Shown one piece after another: positions 55,240-64,000 of a DNA stretch of 64,000 bases. Within the stretch, counting starts at the first letter, position 1, and each line of letters starts with the position of its first letter. The notes below the pieces were generated by a model that was not told where the DNA came from, made no database searches, and worked only from the letters and a program-made list of their open reading frames with translations. A program made the translations under genes and the position numbers. Source of the stretch: Selaginella moellendorffii. Its lineage: Eukaryota > Streptophyta > Lycopodiopsida > Selaginellales > Selaginellaceae. Where the stretch lies: positions 397,400 to 461,399 of the forward strand of contig NW_003314373.1 of assembly GCF_000143415.4 (NCBI RefSeq). The letters are read 5' to 3'.

Positions 55240-57796
55240 ATGCTGGCCAGCAGTGGCATGGCGGCGACATCGGCGCCATGGGGCGGCTCTGCGCTGGATT
55301 GCTCCAAGAACAAGGTCGCTCCATCGAAATCCGCCACAGTCCGGTGTTCTTTCAACCCGGCCGGGGCAGCAATCTCGTCGTCGTCGAGCGGCAAATCTTT
55401 GCTCCACAGCACGTTCGTAGCAGAAAGGCTCGCTCCCATCGAGAAATCTGTAGTCCGGAGGAGGATTCGTCCGGTCGTGCGTGCCGAGGCGGCATCGGTG
55501 GGCGTTTCTTCGCCTCTCGGCGACGGAATTCCAGCCAAGAAGAAGTTCTTTGGGGTCGACACTGTGACGCTCAAGAAGGTGATACCTCTGGGTCTCATGT
55601 TCTTCTGTATTCTCTTCAACTACACGATCCTGCGAGACACCAAGGACGTTTTGGTGGTGACGGCCAAAGGAAGCAGTGCTGAGATTATTCCTTTCCTCAA
55701 GACTTGGGTGAATCTCCCCATGGCTATCGGCTTCATGGTCATCTACACCAAGCTTTCCAACGTACTGTCCAGGGAGGCTCTCTTCTACGCTTGCATTCTC
55801 CCCTTCATTGGGTTTTTCGGGAGTTTTGCGTTCTTGCTATATCCTTTGCGTGACATCCTCCACCCGACTGCTCTAGCGGACCATCTTCTCTCGGTTCTCG
55901 GCCCCCGGTTCCTGGGCCCGATTGCCATCTTTCGCAACTGGACGTTTGTGCTGTTCTACGTCATGGCCGAGTTATGGGGGAGTGTCGTCGTATCGGTTCT
56001 CTTCTGGGGATTTGCGAACCAGGTACTTACTTGCTTACGTTGTGTTGTTTGTTCTTAAACTTGTGTCTTCTCTTTCAGATCACCACTGTGGATGAAGCAA
56101 AGCAGTTCTATCCCTTGTTTGGCTTGGGAGCCAACGTAGCGCTTGTTTTCTCGGGACGAACTGTTAAGTACTTCTCCGAATTAAGAGGACGGCTGGGACC
56201 TGGCGTTGATGGCTGGGGAATGTCTCTGAAAGGAATGATGAGCATTGTTGTAATGCTTGGTTTTGCCATCTGTGGCATATATTGGTGGGTTAATGCTTTT
56301 GTTGTCAACGATCCCAACCTTCCCAAGATTGAGAAGAAGAAAAAGGTCAGTCATCTTTTAAGTTTTTCTTAAAACCATTTACTAACTCTTTTGAGCATCT
56401 CCAGAAGAGCAAGCCTAAGATGAGCATGGGCGAAAGTGCGAAGTTCTTGTTGAACTCGAGATACATCCGGGACCTTGCAACCCTGGTGGTTGCTTATGGA
56501 ATCAGTATTAACCTCGTCGAAGTTACATGGAAGTCGAAGCTCAAAGCTCAGGTAACGATAGTCTTCTTTCGGTGATACTGGCTGCAACAACGCCTGTGTT
56601 TGTTAACGCAGTTTCCAAGTCCCAACGACTACTCGTCGTTCATGGGAGACTTTTCGACGTGGACCGGAGTTGTCACATTCAGTATGATGTTGCTGAGCAG
56701 GGTAATTTTCCGTAAATATGGATGGGGAGTTGCAGCTGCCATTACACCAAGTGTTCTTCTTGTAACTGGAGTGGCATTCTTCTCGCTGGTTCTCTTCAGC
56801 GATCCACTAACTCCATTCCTCGGAGGTATTGGGTTGACTCCACTGATGGCAGCTGTTTACGTTGGAGCTTTGCAAAACATATTCAGTAAAAGTGCCAAGT
56901 ACAGCTTGTTCGACCCGTGCAAGGAAATGGCTTACATTCCCTTGGACGAAGATACAAAGGTAAATCTATGAATGTATGCTGCTCTGTCGTTTATTTTTGT
57001 TTGTTGTACTTCAGGTGAAAGGAAAGGCCGCTATTGACGTTGTATGCAATCCGTTAGGAAAATCAGGAGGTGCTCTCATTCAGCAGGTTCTGATCTTGTC
57101 GTTCGGGTCCCTTGCCAGTTCAACTCCGTACCTTGGCGCCATCCTCTTGGTTATTGTGTTAGCCTGGCTGGGTGCTGCTCGATCACTCGACAAGCAATTC
57201 ACTCCAATGGTCCAAGAGGATTTGAAGGGCAAGCTACTGGAAGGAAAACTCTCGGCTATGACTGCGGCTTTATCTGAAACTTCCAAGGTTGGCACTCGCG
57301 AGGTAAGCCTTCTTCCGAGCTACATGCAACGTAACTTAAAACCAAGTCTTAAAACGAGCGGTAAAAGAGTTGCATGAGAGTTCACGGCTGCATTTTTCGG
57401 TTTTAGAGTGGACAGGATGAACAAGTCACGTCATCGTCGTCCAAGAGTCTTAAGACAAGTTAGCAAGAGTTTTCCAAACGAGTCGGCAGTCAGCTAGGCA
57501 TGCTAGTGGATTTGTTGTCCTCTTTTATTTTCCTTTTTTTTTTTTTTGTTTTCTGAGAAGACTTTTTTGCTCTTCAGGTGACGTACCGGTTTGTGAGTGG
57601 GCTCAACGACAAAGGTTTTATTGAAGGACGCTATGTTCCCGTGACCCCTGCGACGCCACCGACTAGCGAGACCAAGCCAGCACCTCCAGCTAAAGATGAA
57701 CCAGTGGAAGCTACGATCGAAAACGGTTCGCCTTCGCCGGAATCGGGAGGGAGTGATGTAGATACAACTACTCGCGAGCCCGCGTCCATAAATTGA
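55240..57796 (+). CDS. NTT: Plastid ATP/ADP translocase
   Basis: Six exons, all introns in phase 0: 55240-56022, 56079-56345, 56405-56551, 56612-56959, 57015-57302, 57578-57796; 683 residues. Start ATG 55240 (MLASSGMAATSAPW) opens a Ser/Ala/Arg-rich transit peptide of about 100 residues. The mature part begins KKFFGVDTVTLKKVIPLGLMFFCILFNYTILRDTKDVLVVTAKGSSAEIIPFLKTW, the hallmark of the TLC family. About a dozen hydrophobic segments follow, with NPLGKSGGALIQQ and [33 protein letters not shown] near the end. The tail is long, Pro/Glu-rich and hydrophilic. The protein sits in the plastid inner envelope and exchanges cytosolic ATP for ADP plus phosphate, feeding plastids in the dark and in non-green tissue. 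Introns are 55-60 nt except the last (275 nt, with a long poly-T). Confidence 0.96.
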
Positions 57797-58059
57797 GAGA
57801 GGTATGCTACTCCATTTTGATTTTTTTTTTCCTTCGCTCTAAGATAAAACTGTCTCAGGCGAGCAGAGACGGATGTGTATCATCATGCGGTTTAGGCAAC
57901 GTAGAAGAAAGTTGAGGTGCAGTCGATGATGATGACGAGATGATGATGATGATCACAATAAGCCGAGAGAAAGACGGTTCTATCTATTGTTTTATTTGTT
58001 CTTTCCAATTAATTCGTATCGTTTTTTTGTTCAAGCAGACAAAAAAAAGATTCCTACTG

Positions 58060-60045
58060 TCAATGAGCTCCTACGTTAAGACCAGTGTTTGCGAGCAACA
58101 CATAGCCAGCTCCATCCAGTTGCTCCAAATCGAGAACTTCCTGGGCAGTAATCCTTTCTCGAGTGGTGGAGCTGTGGTAAGCTCCAAGCAGGCTCGTCCA
58201 CTCGAAAGAATCGGGAGCAAAAGGCATGGATTGAACGAGACTGTGAGCGCCTTCCAAGTGTCCAGCTCGTCCAAGCATATCAACAACGCAGCAAAAGTGC
58301 CGCTTGGATGGTTCCAGCCCAAAATCCACGATCATCGAGCGGAAGCATCCCAGGCCGGAGCTCACCTCGCCCGAGTGGCTCGTAGCACAAATCATGGACA
58401 GCATGGAGATCTCGTTCGGGAAAATGTCGCCCATCACCATGGCGTGGAAGACGCTTTTAATCTCGCGCGAGAGCTTGTTCTGGGAATATCCGGCCAGCAT
58501 GGCGTTCCACGAGACCAGATTCCGGTCGGGCATCACGGAGAATAATTTCCGGGCCGGCCGCATATGCCCGTGCTGGGTATATGCCTGCAGCATGGTGTTC
58601 CACGCCACCATGTCTCTCTGTGGCATCCAGGAGAACATTCTTTGTGTCTCCCACACAGACCGGCCCAAAAGGAAGGCATTTAGTGATACCAGGTTGTGCT
58701 CGGGCATGGCATAAAAAATTTGCTTAGATTCATCGTTGTGCCCAAGTTGGGTATATGCTGCGAGCAGTGTGTTCCACGCGAATAGATTCGTGTAGTTCAT
58801 TCCATCAAAAACTTGGCGACATTTCTCGATTTTTCCGACGCGTGCATAAGCCGCAAGGAAAACATTACACAAGACAATGTTGGTTTCTGGCATTGATTCG
58901 AAGATTCGTTCGACTCTTTCGTGCTGCCCAGCCAGGGCATATGCTAGCAAAATAGAGTTCCATGACACAGAACTTTTTTCAGGCGCCGAATCAAACAACA
59001 CTTGGGCCTCGTCTATGAAACCATGTTGGGCATATGCGGAAAGCAAAGTGTTCACGGATACCATGCTGTGATACTGCATTGAGTCGTAAAACTTCTTTGC
59101 CTTCTGAATATCCCCTGCTTGGGTGTATGCCAAGAGCATGGTATTGAACGAGATCAGGTCAGCATCTTTTAGCTCATCAAAAACTTTCTTTGATTTTCTA
59201 AAATACCCATGCTGCGCATACATGGCTAGTACGATATTCCAAGAGAGAGCGTTATGTTCGGGCATTTTGTCGAAGAGATTCTTTGCCTGTTCTATATTCC
59301 CATGTAAGGCATATGCTGCGAGCATTGCATTTAAAGAGGAAAGATTTGTGACTGGCATGCTATTAAGCATTCTTTTAGACTCATTGACATTAGAGCAAGC
59401 ACTAATTACAGCCGTCCAAGCGACAAGATCCCACTCGGGCATCGAGTGAAACAAACGGTGACACTCCTGCGATTGCCCTCTCTGGGCAAATGCCGCCAGC
59501 AACGACGTCCACGACAGAATATCTAGCGCCGGCATTCGTCGGAATATCCCCACTGCATCCTCCAGATTCCCGTCACGGCAATGTGCGGTGAGAATCACAT
59601 TCCACACTACAAGATTGGTTTCCTCTAAAGAATCAAACAAGCGTTTGGCGTCGTCTAGATTCCCGTTTCTGGAAAAAGCAGAGAGCATTGTTGTAAATGC
59701 TACAAAATTCCATGCTGGCATCGCATCAAAGATTCCTTTCGATTCCCGCAAATGCCCATTTCGGGCATATGCTGTGAGCATCATCACCCACGAAAAGATG
59801 TTCTTGTGCCGGATGCCGTCAAACGCGATCCTGGCATCGACGGGGCCGCCACAAGAGCCGTACATCTGCACGACGAGGTTCCAGATGTAGGGGCCGTCGG
59901 ATTCATGACACGTGTCCCGAAGCCACGCGTGTAGCTTCCTGGCCATTGTGATAGTTTCGCATGATCGAATCAACTGGGCGGCGGCCTCAGTGCTGCAATT
60001 CCACATTTGTTTGCAATGCTTGGAATCAAACGCAAACGCCACCAT
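58060..60045 (-). CDS. PPR protein built of 31-residue repeats, no DYW
   Basis: Intronless, 661 residues, ATG at 60043-60045 (MVAFAFDSKHCKQMW). After the N-terminal block (AAAQLIRSCETITMARKLHAWLRD, then VVQMYGSCGGPVDARIAFDGI) come about 17 repeats of mostly 31 residues (MPEHNALSWNIVLAMYAQHGYFRKSKKVFDE). Two repeats are shortened (SACSNVNESKRMLNS and LLGRSVWETQRMFSW), removing the G-H-x-x-x-A part. The C-terminal FCCVVDMLGRAGHLEGAHSLVQSMPFAPDSFEWTSLLGAYHS is E1-like; no DYW. Likely organelle RNA-binding. It ends 263 bp from the convergent translocase gene and starts about 745 bp from the DAHP synthase ATG. Confidence 0.93.
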   Translation of the reverse strand: MVAFAFDSKHCKQMWNCSTEAAAQLIRSCETITMARKLHAWLRDTCHESDGPYIWNLVVQMYGSCGGPVDARIAFDGIRHKNIFSWVMMLTAYARNGHLRESKGIFDAMPAWNFVAFTTMLSAFSRNGNLDDAKRLFDSLEETNLVVWNVILTAHCRDGNLEDAVGIFRRMPALDILSWTSLLAAFAQRGQSQECHRLFHSMPEWDLVAWTAVISACSNVNESKRMLNSMPVTNLSSLNAMLAAYALHGNIEQAKNLFDKMPEHNALSWNIVLAMYAQHGYFRKSKKVFDELKDADLISFNTMLLAYTQAGDIQKAKKFYDSMQYHSMVSVNTLLSAYAQHGFIDEAQVLFDSAPEKSSVSWNSILLAYALAGQHERVERIFESMPETNIVLCNVFLAAYARVGKIEKCRQVFDGMNYTNLFAWNTLLAAYTQLGHNDESKQIFYAMPEHNLVSLNAFLLGRSVWETQRMFSWMPQRDMVAWNTMLQAYTQHGHMRPARKLFSVMPDRNLVSWNAMLAGYSQNKLSREIKSVFHAMVMGDIFPNEISMLSMICATSHSGEVSSGLGCFRSMIVDFGLEPSKRHFCCVVDMLGRAGHLEGAHSLVQSMPFAPDSFEWTSLLGAYHSSTTRERITAQEVLDLEQLDGAGYVLLANTGLNVGAH

Positions 60046-60534
60046 TTTTCTAATGTCACTGAAAAGGCAAGTTCGTACGCAACAGAGCTGGCTGGATGCT
60101 AAAAGATTCGGGCCATATTCGAAGATCCTCTAGCGCAACAACTCACCTACCATTCCAGTGGTGCCGTACGGACGGACGTCTCTTTGTAAACCTTTTCTAT
60201 TACATCACAAGGACAGGTTGGTGACGATGACCTGTGAATCAAAACCCAAGATAATCACGGTAAAAACGGATCAAACGAGGGTCTCTGCCACTTACGTCAT
60301 GAAAAACGTGCGCACAATTTAAAAATTCTCCTCTGACGCGCCGGTGAAACCAGCAAACTAAAGTTGACCGTACAGAGTCGGTCAAGAAAACGGAGCTCCG
60401 TCGGGGGGTCTCCGTCAACGAAACGGAGCCGTCGCCTTTGGCCCTGAAAGACTGCGCAAGAGAGAGCGGGCGAAATGGGCCATGGCGTCCACGTTATACA
60501 TGCCCTTGCTGTGACGACTGGGAATTCCAAGAAC

Positions 60535-60545
60535 CCTATAAATAT
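60535..60545 (+). promoter_or_regulatory. TATA box of DAHP synthase gene
   Basis: ccctataaatatt, with a transcript start expected near 60570. A 5' UTR intron is likely: donor gtgagtgac at 60670 and acceptor tgtgcag ending at 60788, two bases before the ATG. Confidence 0.6.
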
Positions 60546-60790
60546 TTCCCATCGCTCCATCACTGGGGCGGAGCGGTAGATAGGGCTTGGGAGAGCGATC
60601 GCTAGAAGAAGACATAGCTAGGGAAGCGCGAGGCAGATTCACAGGCGCGAGCAAGCAATCAATCGACCGGTGAGTGACTGCGCACATTCTGGCACACATT
60701 TCGATTCGATCGATCTCAGCTTTGGCGCTGGATCCTGCATTGATTCTCTAGCTCGAGGCGGTCCTGAAAAGTTTGGGATTCTGTGCAGGC

Positions 60791-62847
60791 ATGGCGATTA
60801 TCTCCAAGGCCGTTCTCCCATCCGCCGTTCTCCCGCAATTGGAGAACAAGAAGACGCAGCTCCTGGTTGGATCGTCCTCTGGCATCAGCTATGCCGGCAG
60901 ATCTAGGCGAGCTGGATTGAAAATCCAGGCTGTGCACGCCGTGGAGCCGATTACCGAGGCGCCGGCGGTGGCAGCCCCGATCCCCAAGGGGTGGAGCAAG
61001 GATAGCTGGAAGACCAAGAAGGCCTTGCAGCTGCCGACTTATCCCAGCCAGGAGGAGCTGGAGGTGGTGATCAAGACGCTCGAGAATTTCCCACCCCTGG
61101 TCTTTGCTGGAGAGGCGAGGTCCCTCGAGGAGAAGCTCGGTGAGGCGGCTCTTGGAAGAGCGTTCTTGCTCCAGGGCGGTGACTGCGCTGAGAGCTTCAA
61201 GGAATTCAATGCCAACAACATCAGGGATACTTTCCGGGTGATCCTCCAGATGGGAGCCGTTCTTATGTTTGGTGGACAAATGCCTGTTATCAAGGTACGT
61301 TGCTCTCGAGTTTCTCTCTTTTTCTCTTCCTGGAAGATAGATCTCTGAAACGACTTTCATTTCAGGTGGGAAGAATGGCCGGCCAGTTCGCAAAGCCGCG
61401 ATCTAGCGACTTTGAAGAGAAAGATGGTATCCGGCTCCCATGCTACCGTGGAGACAACATCAACGGTGACGCGTTTGATACGAAGTCGAGGACCCCCAAT
61501 CCGGAGAGGATGACTCGAGCCTACTGCCAAGCTGCTGCTACTCTCAACTTGCTGCGATCTTTTGCCACGGGAGGTTATGCCGCCATGCAAAGAGTCACTC
61601 AGTGGAACCTGGATTTCACCTCCGACAGTGAACAAGGTGGAAGGTACGGGAAAACATCCTTGCGTCCATTTTGGACTTTTTACCTTTGGTTGATTTGTCG
61701 AGTGCTCGTTTGCTTGCTTTCGTGGTCATTTCCAGTTCTCAGGCTTTTGTTTTTGTCTGGCTTGATTGTAAATTTATTGTGAGGGGTCGAAAAAGTGAAG
61801 ATCCGTGTTGCAGGTGGCTGGAACGTCCAGTCGCGAAGCTTGGACTCACTTGGCAGTCTCTTGCCGTTTCGTAGCCTTTAAAAGTCGTCCTGTTTGATAT
61901 TTTTTCGTCAATTCCAGCACAAGTTGAACGAGTGCTTTCTGCATGTAACAGATACAAGGAGCTTGCGAATCGTGTCGACGAGGCTTTGGGATTCATGTCA
62001 GCTTGCGGGCTTACGATCGATCACCCGATCATGACGTCGACTGAGTTTTGGACCTCTCACGAGTGCTTACTGCTACCGTACGAGGAAGCCTTGACTCGCC
62101 AGGACTCGACGAGCGGCCTCTGGTACGACTGCTCGGCACATATGTTGTGGATTGGAGAGCGCACGCGACAACTCGACGGAGCACACATTGAGTTCCTCCG
62201 AGGAGTAGCAAATCCCATTGGTGTTAAGGTACGCGTTATCTATCTCTTCCTTGTATCCAATACCTGACTTCTTTGACTCGCAGGTAAGTGACAAGATGGA
62301 CCCCAACGAGCTGGTCAAGCTCATCGACATCCTGAATCCTCAAAACAAGCCCGGTAGGCTGACTGTCGTTGTCCGCATGGGAGCCGAGAAGCTGAGGATG
62401 AAACTTCCGCACCTCATTCGCGCTGTTCGCACGGCCGGCCAGATCGTGACTTGGGTGAGCGATCCCATGCACGGGAACACCATCAAAACTCCGAGCGGAT
62501 TGAAAACCCGTCCTTTCGACTCGATCCGGGTAAGTCTCTTGACATCGATCGCAGCTCCCAGCATTTGTTTCCAGAGAACTAAAAACGTTTTGTTCTTGTC
62601 CATCCAGGCCGAGCTGAAAGCTTTCTTCGACGTTCACGACCAGGAAGGAAGCCATCCCGGCGGCGTGCACCTGGAGATGACCGGGCAGAACGTGACCGAG
62701 TGCATCGGTGGGAGCAAATCTGTGCTGCTGGAGAACCTGTCCGATCGCTACCACACTCACTGCGACCCCCGGCTCAACGCCTCGCAGTCTCTGGAGCTGG
62801 CCTTCATCATCGCCGAGAGACTACGAAAGAGAAGATTGGGCTTGTAA
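60791..62847 (+). CDS. DHS: Class II DAHP synthase, plastid
   Basis: Five exons: 60791-61294, 61366-61643, 61952-62228, 62284-62529, 62608-62847; 514 residues. The start ATG 60791 ([15 protein letters not shown]) opens a plastid transit peptide of about 50 residues. Then [50 protein letters not shown] (metal-ligand and regulatory Cys), [63 protein letters not shown] and [18 protein letters not shown]. All hallmarks of the plant (AroA-II) enzyme are present. It joins phosphoenolpyruvate and erythrose 4-phosphate, the first step of the shikimate pathway to aromatic amino acids and lignin. The second intron is unusually long (308 nt); the others are 55-78 nt. Confidence 0.97.
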
Positions 62848-63006
62848 GTAAGCAGCAAGAACACCATAGCTACAAGCTATGGAGATTTGTGGATAGCTTT
62901 GCAAGTCACTAGAAGGAGACTTTAATTCTATCTTAGTAGGAGATAGTATGGATTTTTGGATTGACCACCACCCACCATAATATCTAAAGAAGATAAAACG
63001 CGTTTG

Positions 63007-64000
63007 ATGCACAGAAGATCTTCCAGCTTGGCCTTGGACAAGATTGGATCGCCGCGAATCGACAACGAGGGCATCGCGAATCTCATCCGCCGCTGCGCTG
63101 CCGCCGGGGATCTTGACGAGGGGCGCCGGATCCACGCCCAGATCAAAGCTCACAGCTGTGGCTATGGCGGCGAGAGGTATCATGGGAACCTCTTGGTGGA
63201 GATGTATGGCAAATGCGGTAGCGTGGATGACGCACTCCTCGCGTTCAATGGCATCCAGCGCAAGAACCTCTTCTCCTGGAACATCATGCTGGGCGCGCTC
63301 GTCCACAACCGGCGCGGCGCGCAGGCGCTGGATCTCTTCCAGGAGATGGATCGCCACTCGATCGAGGCGTCCAACGTGACGTTTGTGACGCTCGCGGGCG
63401 CGTGCTCCGAGCTGGGGGATCTCTGGCGCGCCAAGGCCCTCCACGCCCGGATCGCCGCCACCGAGTTTGCGGCACAGACGATCGTGGGGAATACGATCGT
63501 GGGCATGTATGGGCGGTGCCGGAGCGTGATCCACGCGCGGCAGGCATTCGATCGGATCGAAAACAAGAGCGTGATCTCGTGGAACTCGATCATCACTGCA
63601 TATGCCCAGAATGGGCATTCCAAGGAGGCGCTTGGGATTTTTTTCGCGATGGATCCCGAGGGCGTCAAGCCCAACAGGGTGACTTTTCTCGCAGCGCTGG
63701 ACGCTTGCTCGATCGAGACCGAGCAATCCAGCAACCTGGGACGAGAGATCCACTTCAGGATCATCGAGTCGGGGCTAGAATCCGAGGAGACGATCGCCAA
63801 TAGCCTTGTAAACATGTACGCGAAGTGCGGCAGATTCGATCAAGCCTTGCGCTTGTTCCAAAAGTTTCTTCCTGGGACTGTGGTGTCGTGGACCGCGATG
63901 ATCACTGCAAATGCCCATTGGGGGCATGGACGGTCGAGCATCCGGCTGTTTGGCGAGATGGATCTCGAGGGAATCGCGCCGGATGAGATCACTTGCATTA
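63007..64000 (+). CDS. PPR protein, 5' part, continues past window
   Basis: Open from ATG 63007 (MHRRSSSLALDKIGSPRIDNEG) to the edge, 331 codons, no stop. PLS layout: NLIRRCAAAGDLDEGRRIHAQIKA, LLVEMYGKCGSVDDALLAFNGIQRKNLFSWNIMLGALVHNRRGAQALDLFQEM, then VTFVTLAGACSELGDLWRAKALHARI. Repeats of about 35, 35 and 31 residues alternate, as in editing-type PPR proteins. Whether it ends with E and DYW domains cannot be seen. It starts only 160 bp after the DAHP synthase stop, on the same strand. Confidence 0.9.
   Translation, partial: MHRRSSSLALDKIGSPRIDNEGIANLIRRCAAAGDLDEGRRIHAQIKAHSCGYGGERYHGNLLVEMYGKCGSVDDALLAFNGIQRKNLFSWNIMLGALVHNRRGAQALDLFQEMDRHSIEASNVTFVTLAGACSELGDLWRAKALHARIAATEFAAQTIVGNTIVGMYGRCRSVIHARQAFDRIENKSVISWNSIITAYAQNGHSKEALGIFFAMDPEGVKPNRVTFLAALDACSIETEQSSNLGREIHFRIIESGLESEETIANSLVNMYAKCGRFDQALRLFQKFLPGTVVSWTAMITANAHWGHGRSSIRLFGEMDLEGIAPDEITCI

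Noticed and set aside
62821-63753. 310-codon minus-strand open frame
   Set aside because: Antisense shadow of the PPR gene starting at 63007, whose plus-strand reading shows clear PPR motifs.

Overview
The window is nuclear DNA of a land plant, most likely a lycophyte close to Selaginella moellendorffii. The plant signature comes from a plastid ATP/ADP translocase, a class II DAHP synthase, VQ, X8/CBM43, bulb-lectin and TTL proteins, and seven PPR genes in 64 kb. The lycophyte inference rests on very short GT-AG introns (mostly 45-78 nt), intronless PPR genes and closely packed genes beside retrotransposon islands. No species marker was available, so this is an inference.

Layout. (1) 1-16.75 kb is a retrotransposon nest. 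An old Ty3/gypsy element (A) is split at codon level inside its reverse transcriptase by a 13.5 kb insertion (1690-15154). That insertion is itself two chromodomain gypsy elements (Y and Z). Z landed inside Y, and the LTRs then recombined and inverted the interior; a 5-bp target duplication, now in opposite orientations, records this. A 589-bp TRIM sits in Z's 3' UTR. (2) 16.75-20.5 kb holds decayed gene pieces, including a GH127/DUF1680 gene with an inverted middle segment. (3) 20.8-43.8 kb is gene-rich: two PPR genes flanking an AT-rich bulb-lectin gene, a TTL (TPR-thioredoxin-like) gene, a P450 followed after 42 nt by a PPR gene, a VQ gene, tRNA-Asp, a head-to-head pair of PPR paralogs with 37 bp between start codons, and a bromodomain pseudogene. 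(4) 45.3-52.8 kb is a 7.5-kb non-coding LTR element (LARD-like) with a perfect 5-bp target duplication. (5) 53.8-64 kb is gene-rich again: X8 protein, plastid ATP/ADP translocase, PPR, DAHP synthase, and a PPR gene running off the edge.

Two themes stand out. First, the chromovirus, the TRIM and the LARD share ends, primer-binding site and leader or 3'-UTR modules, which suggests non-autonomous elements riding on one gypsy lineage. Second, most PPR genes are pure arrays of 31-residue repeats without a DYW domain. The Tyr-Ala-Gln-x-Gly-His turn of these repeats is encoded again and again by the same near-palindromic DNA string. Plastid functions (ATP import, shikimate entry) and organelle RNA processing (PPR) are adjacent, but nothing shows co-regulation.
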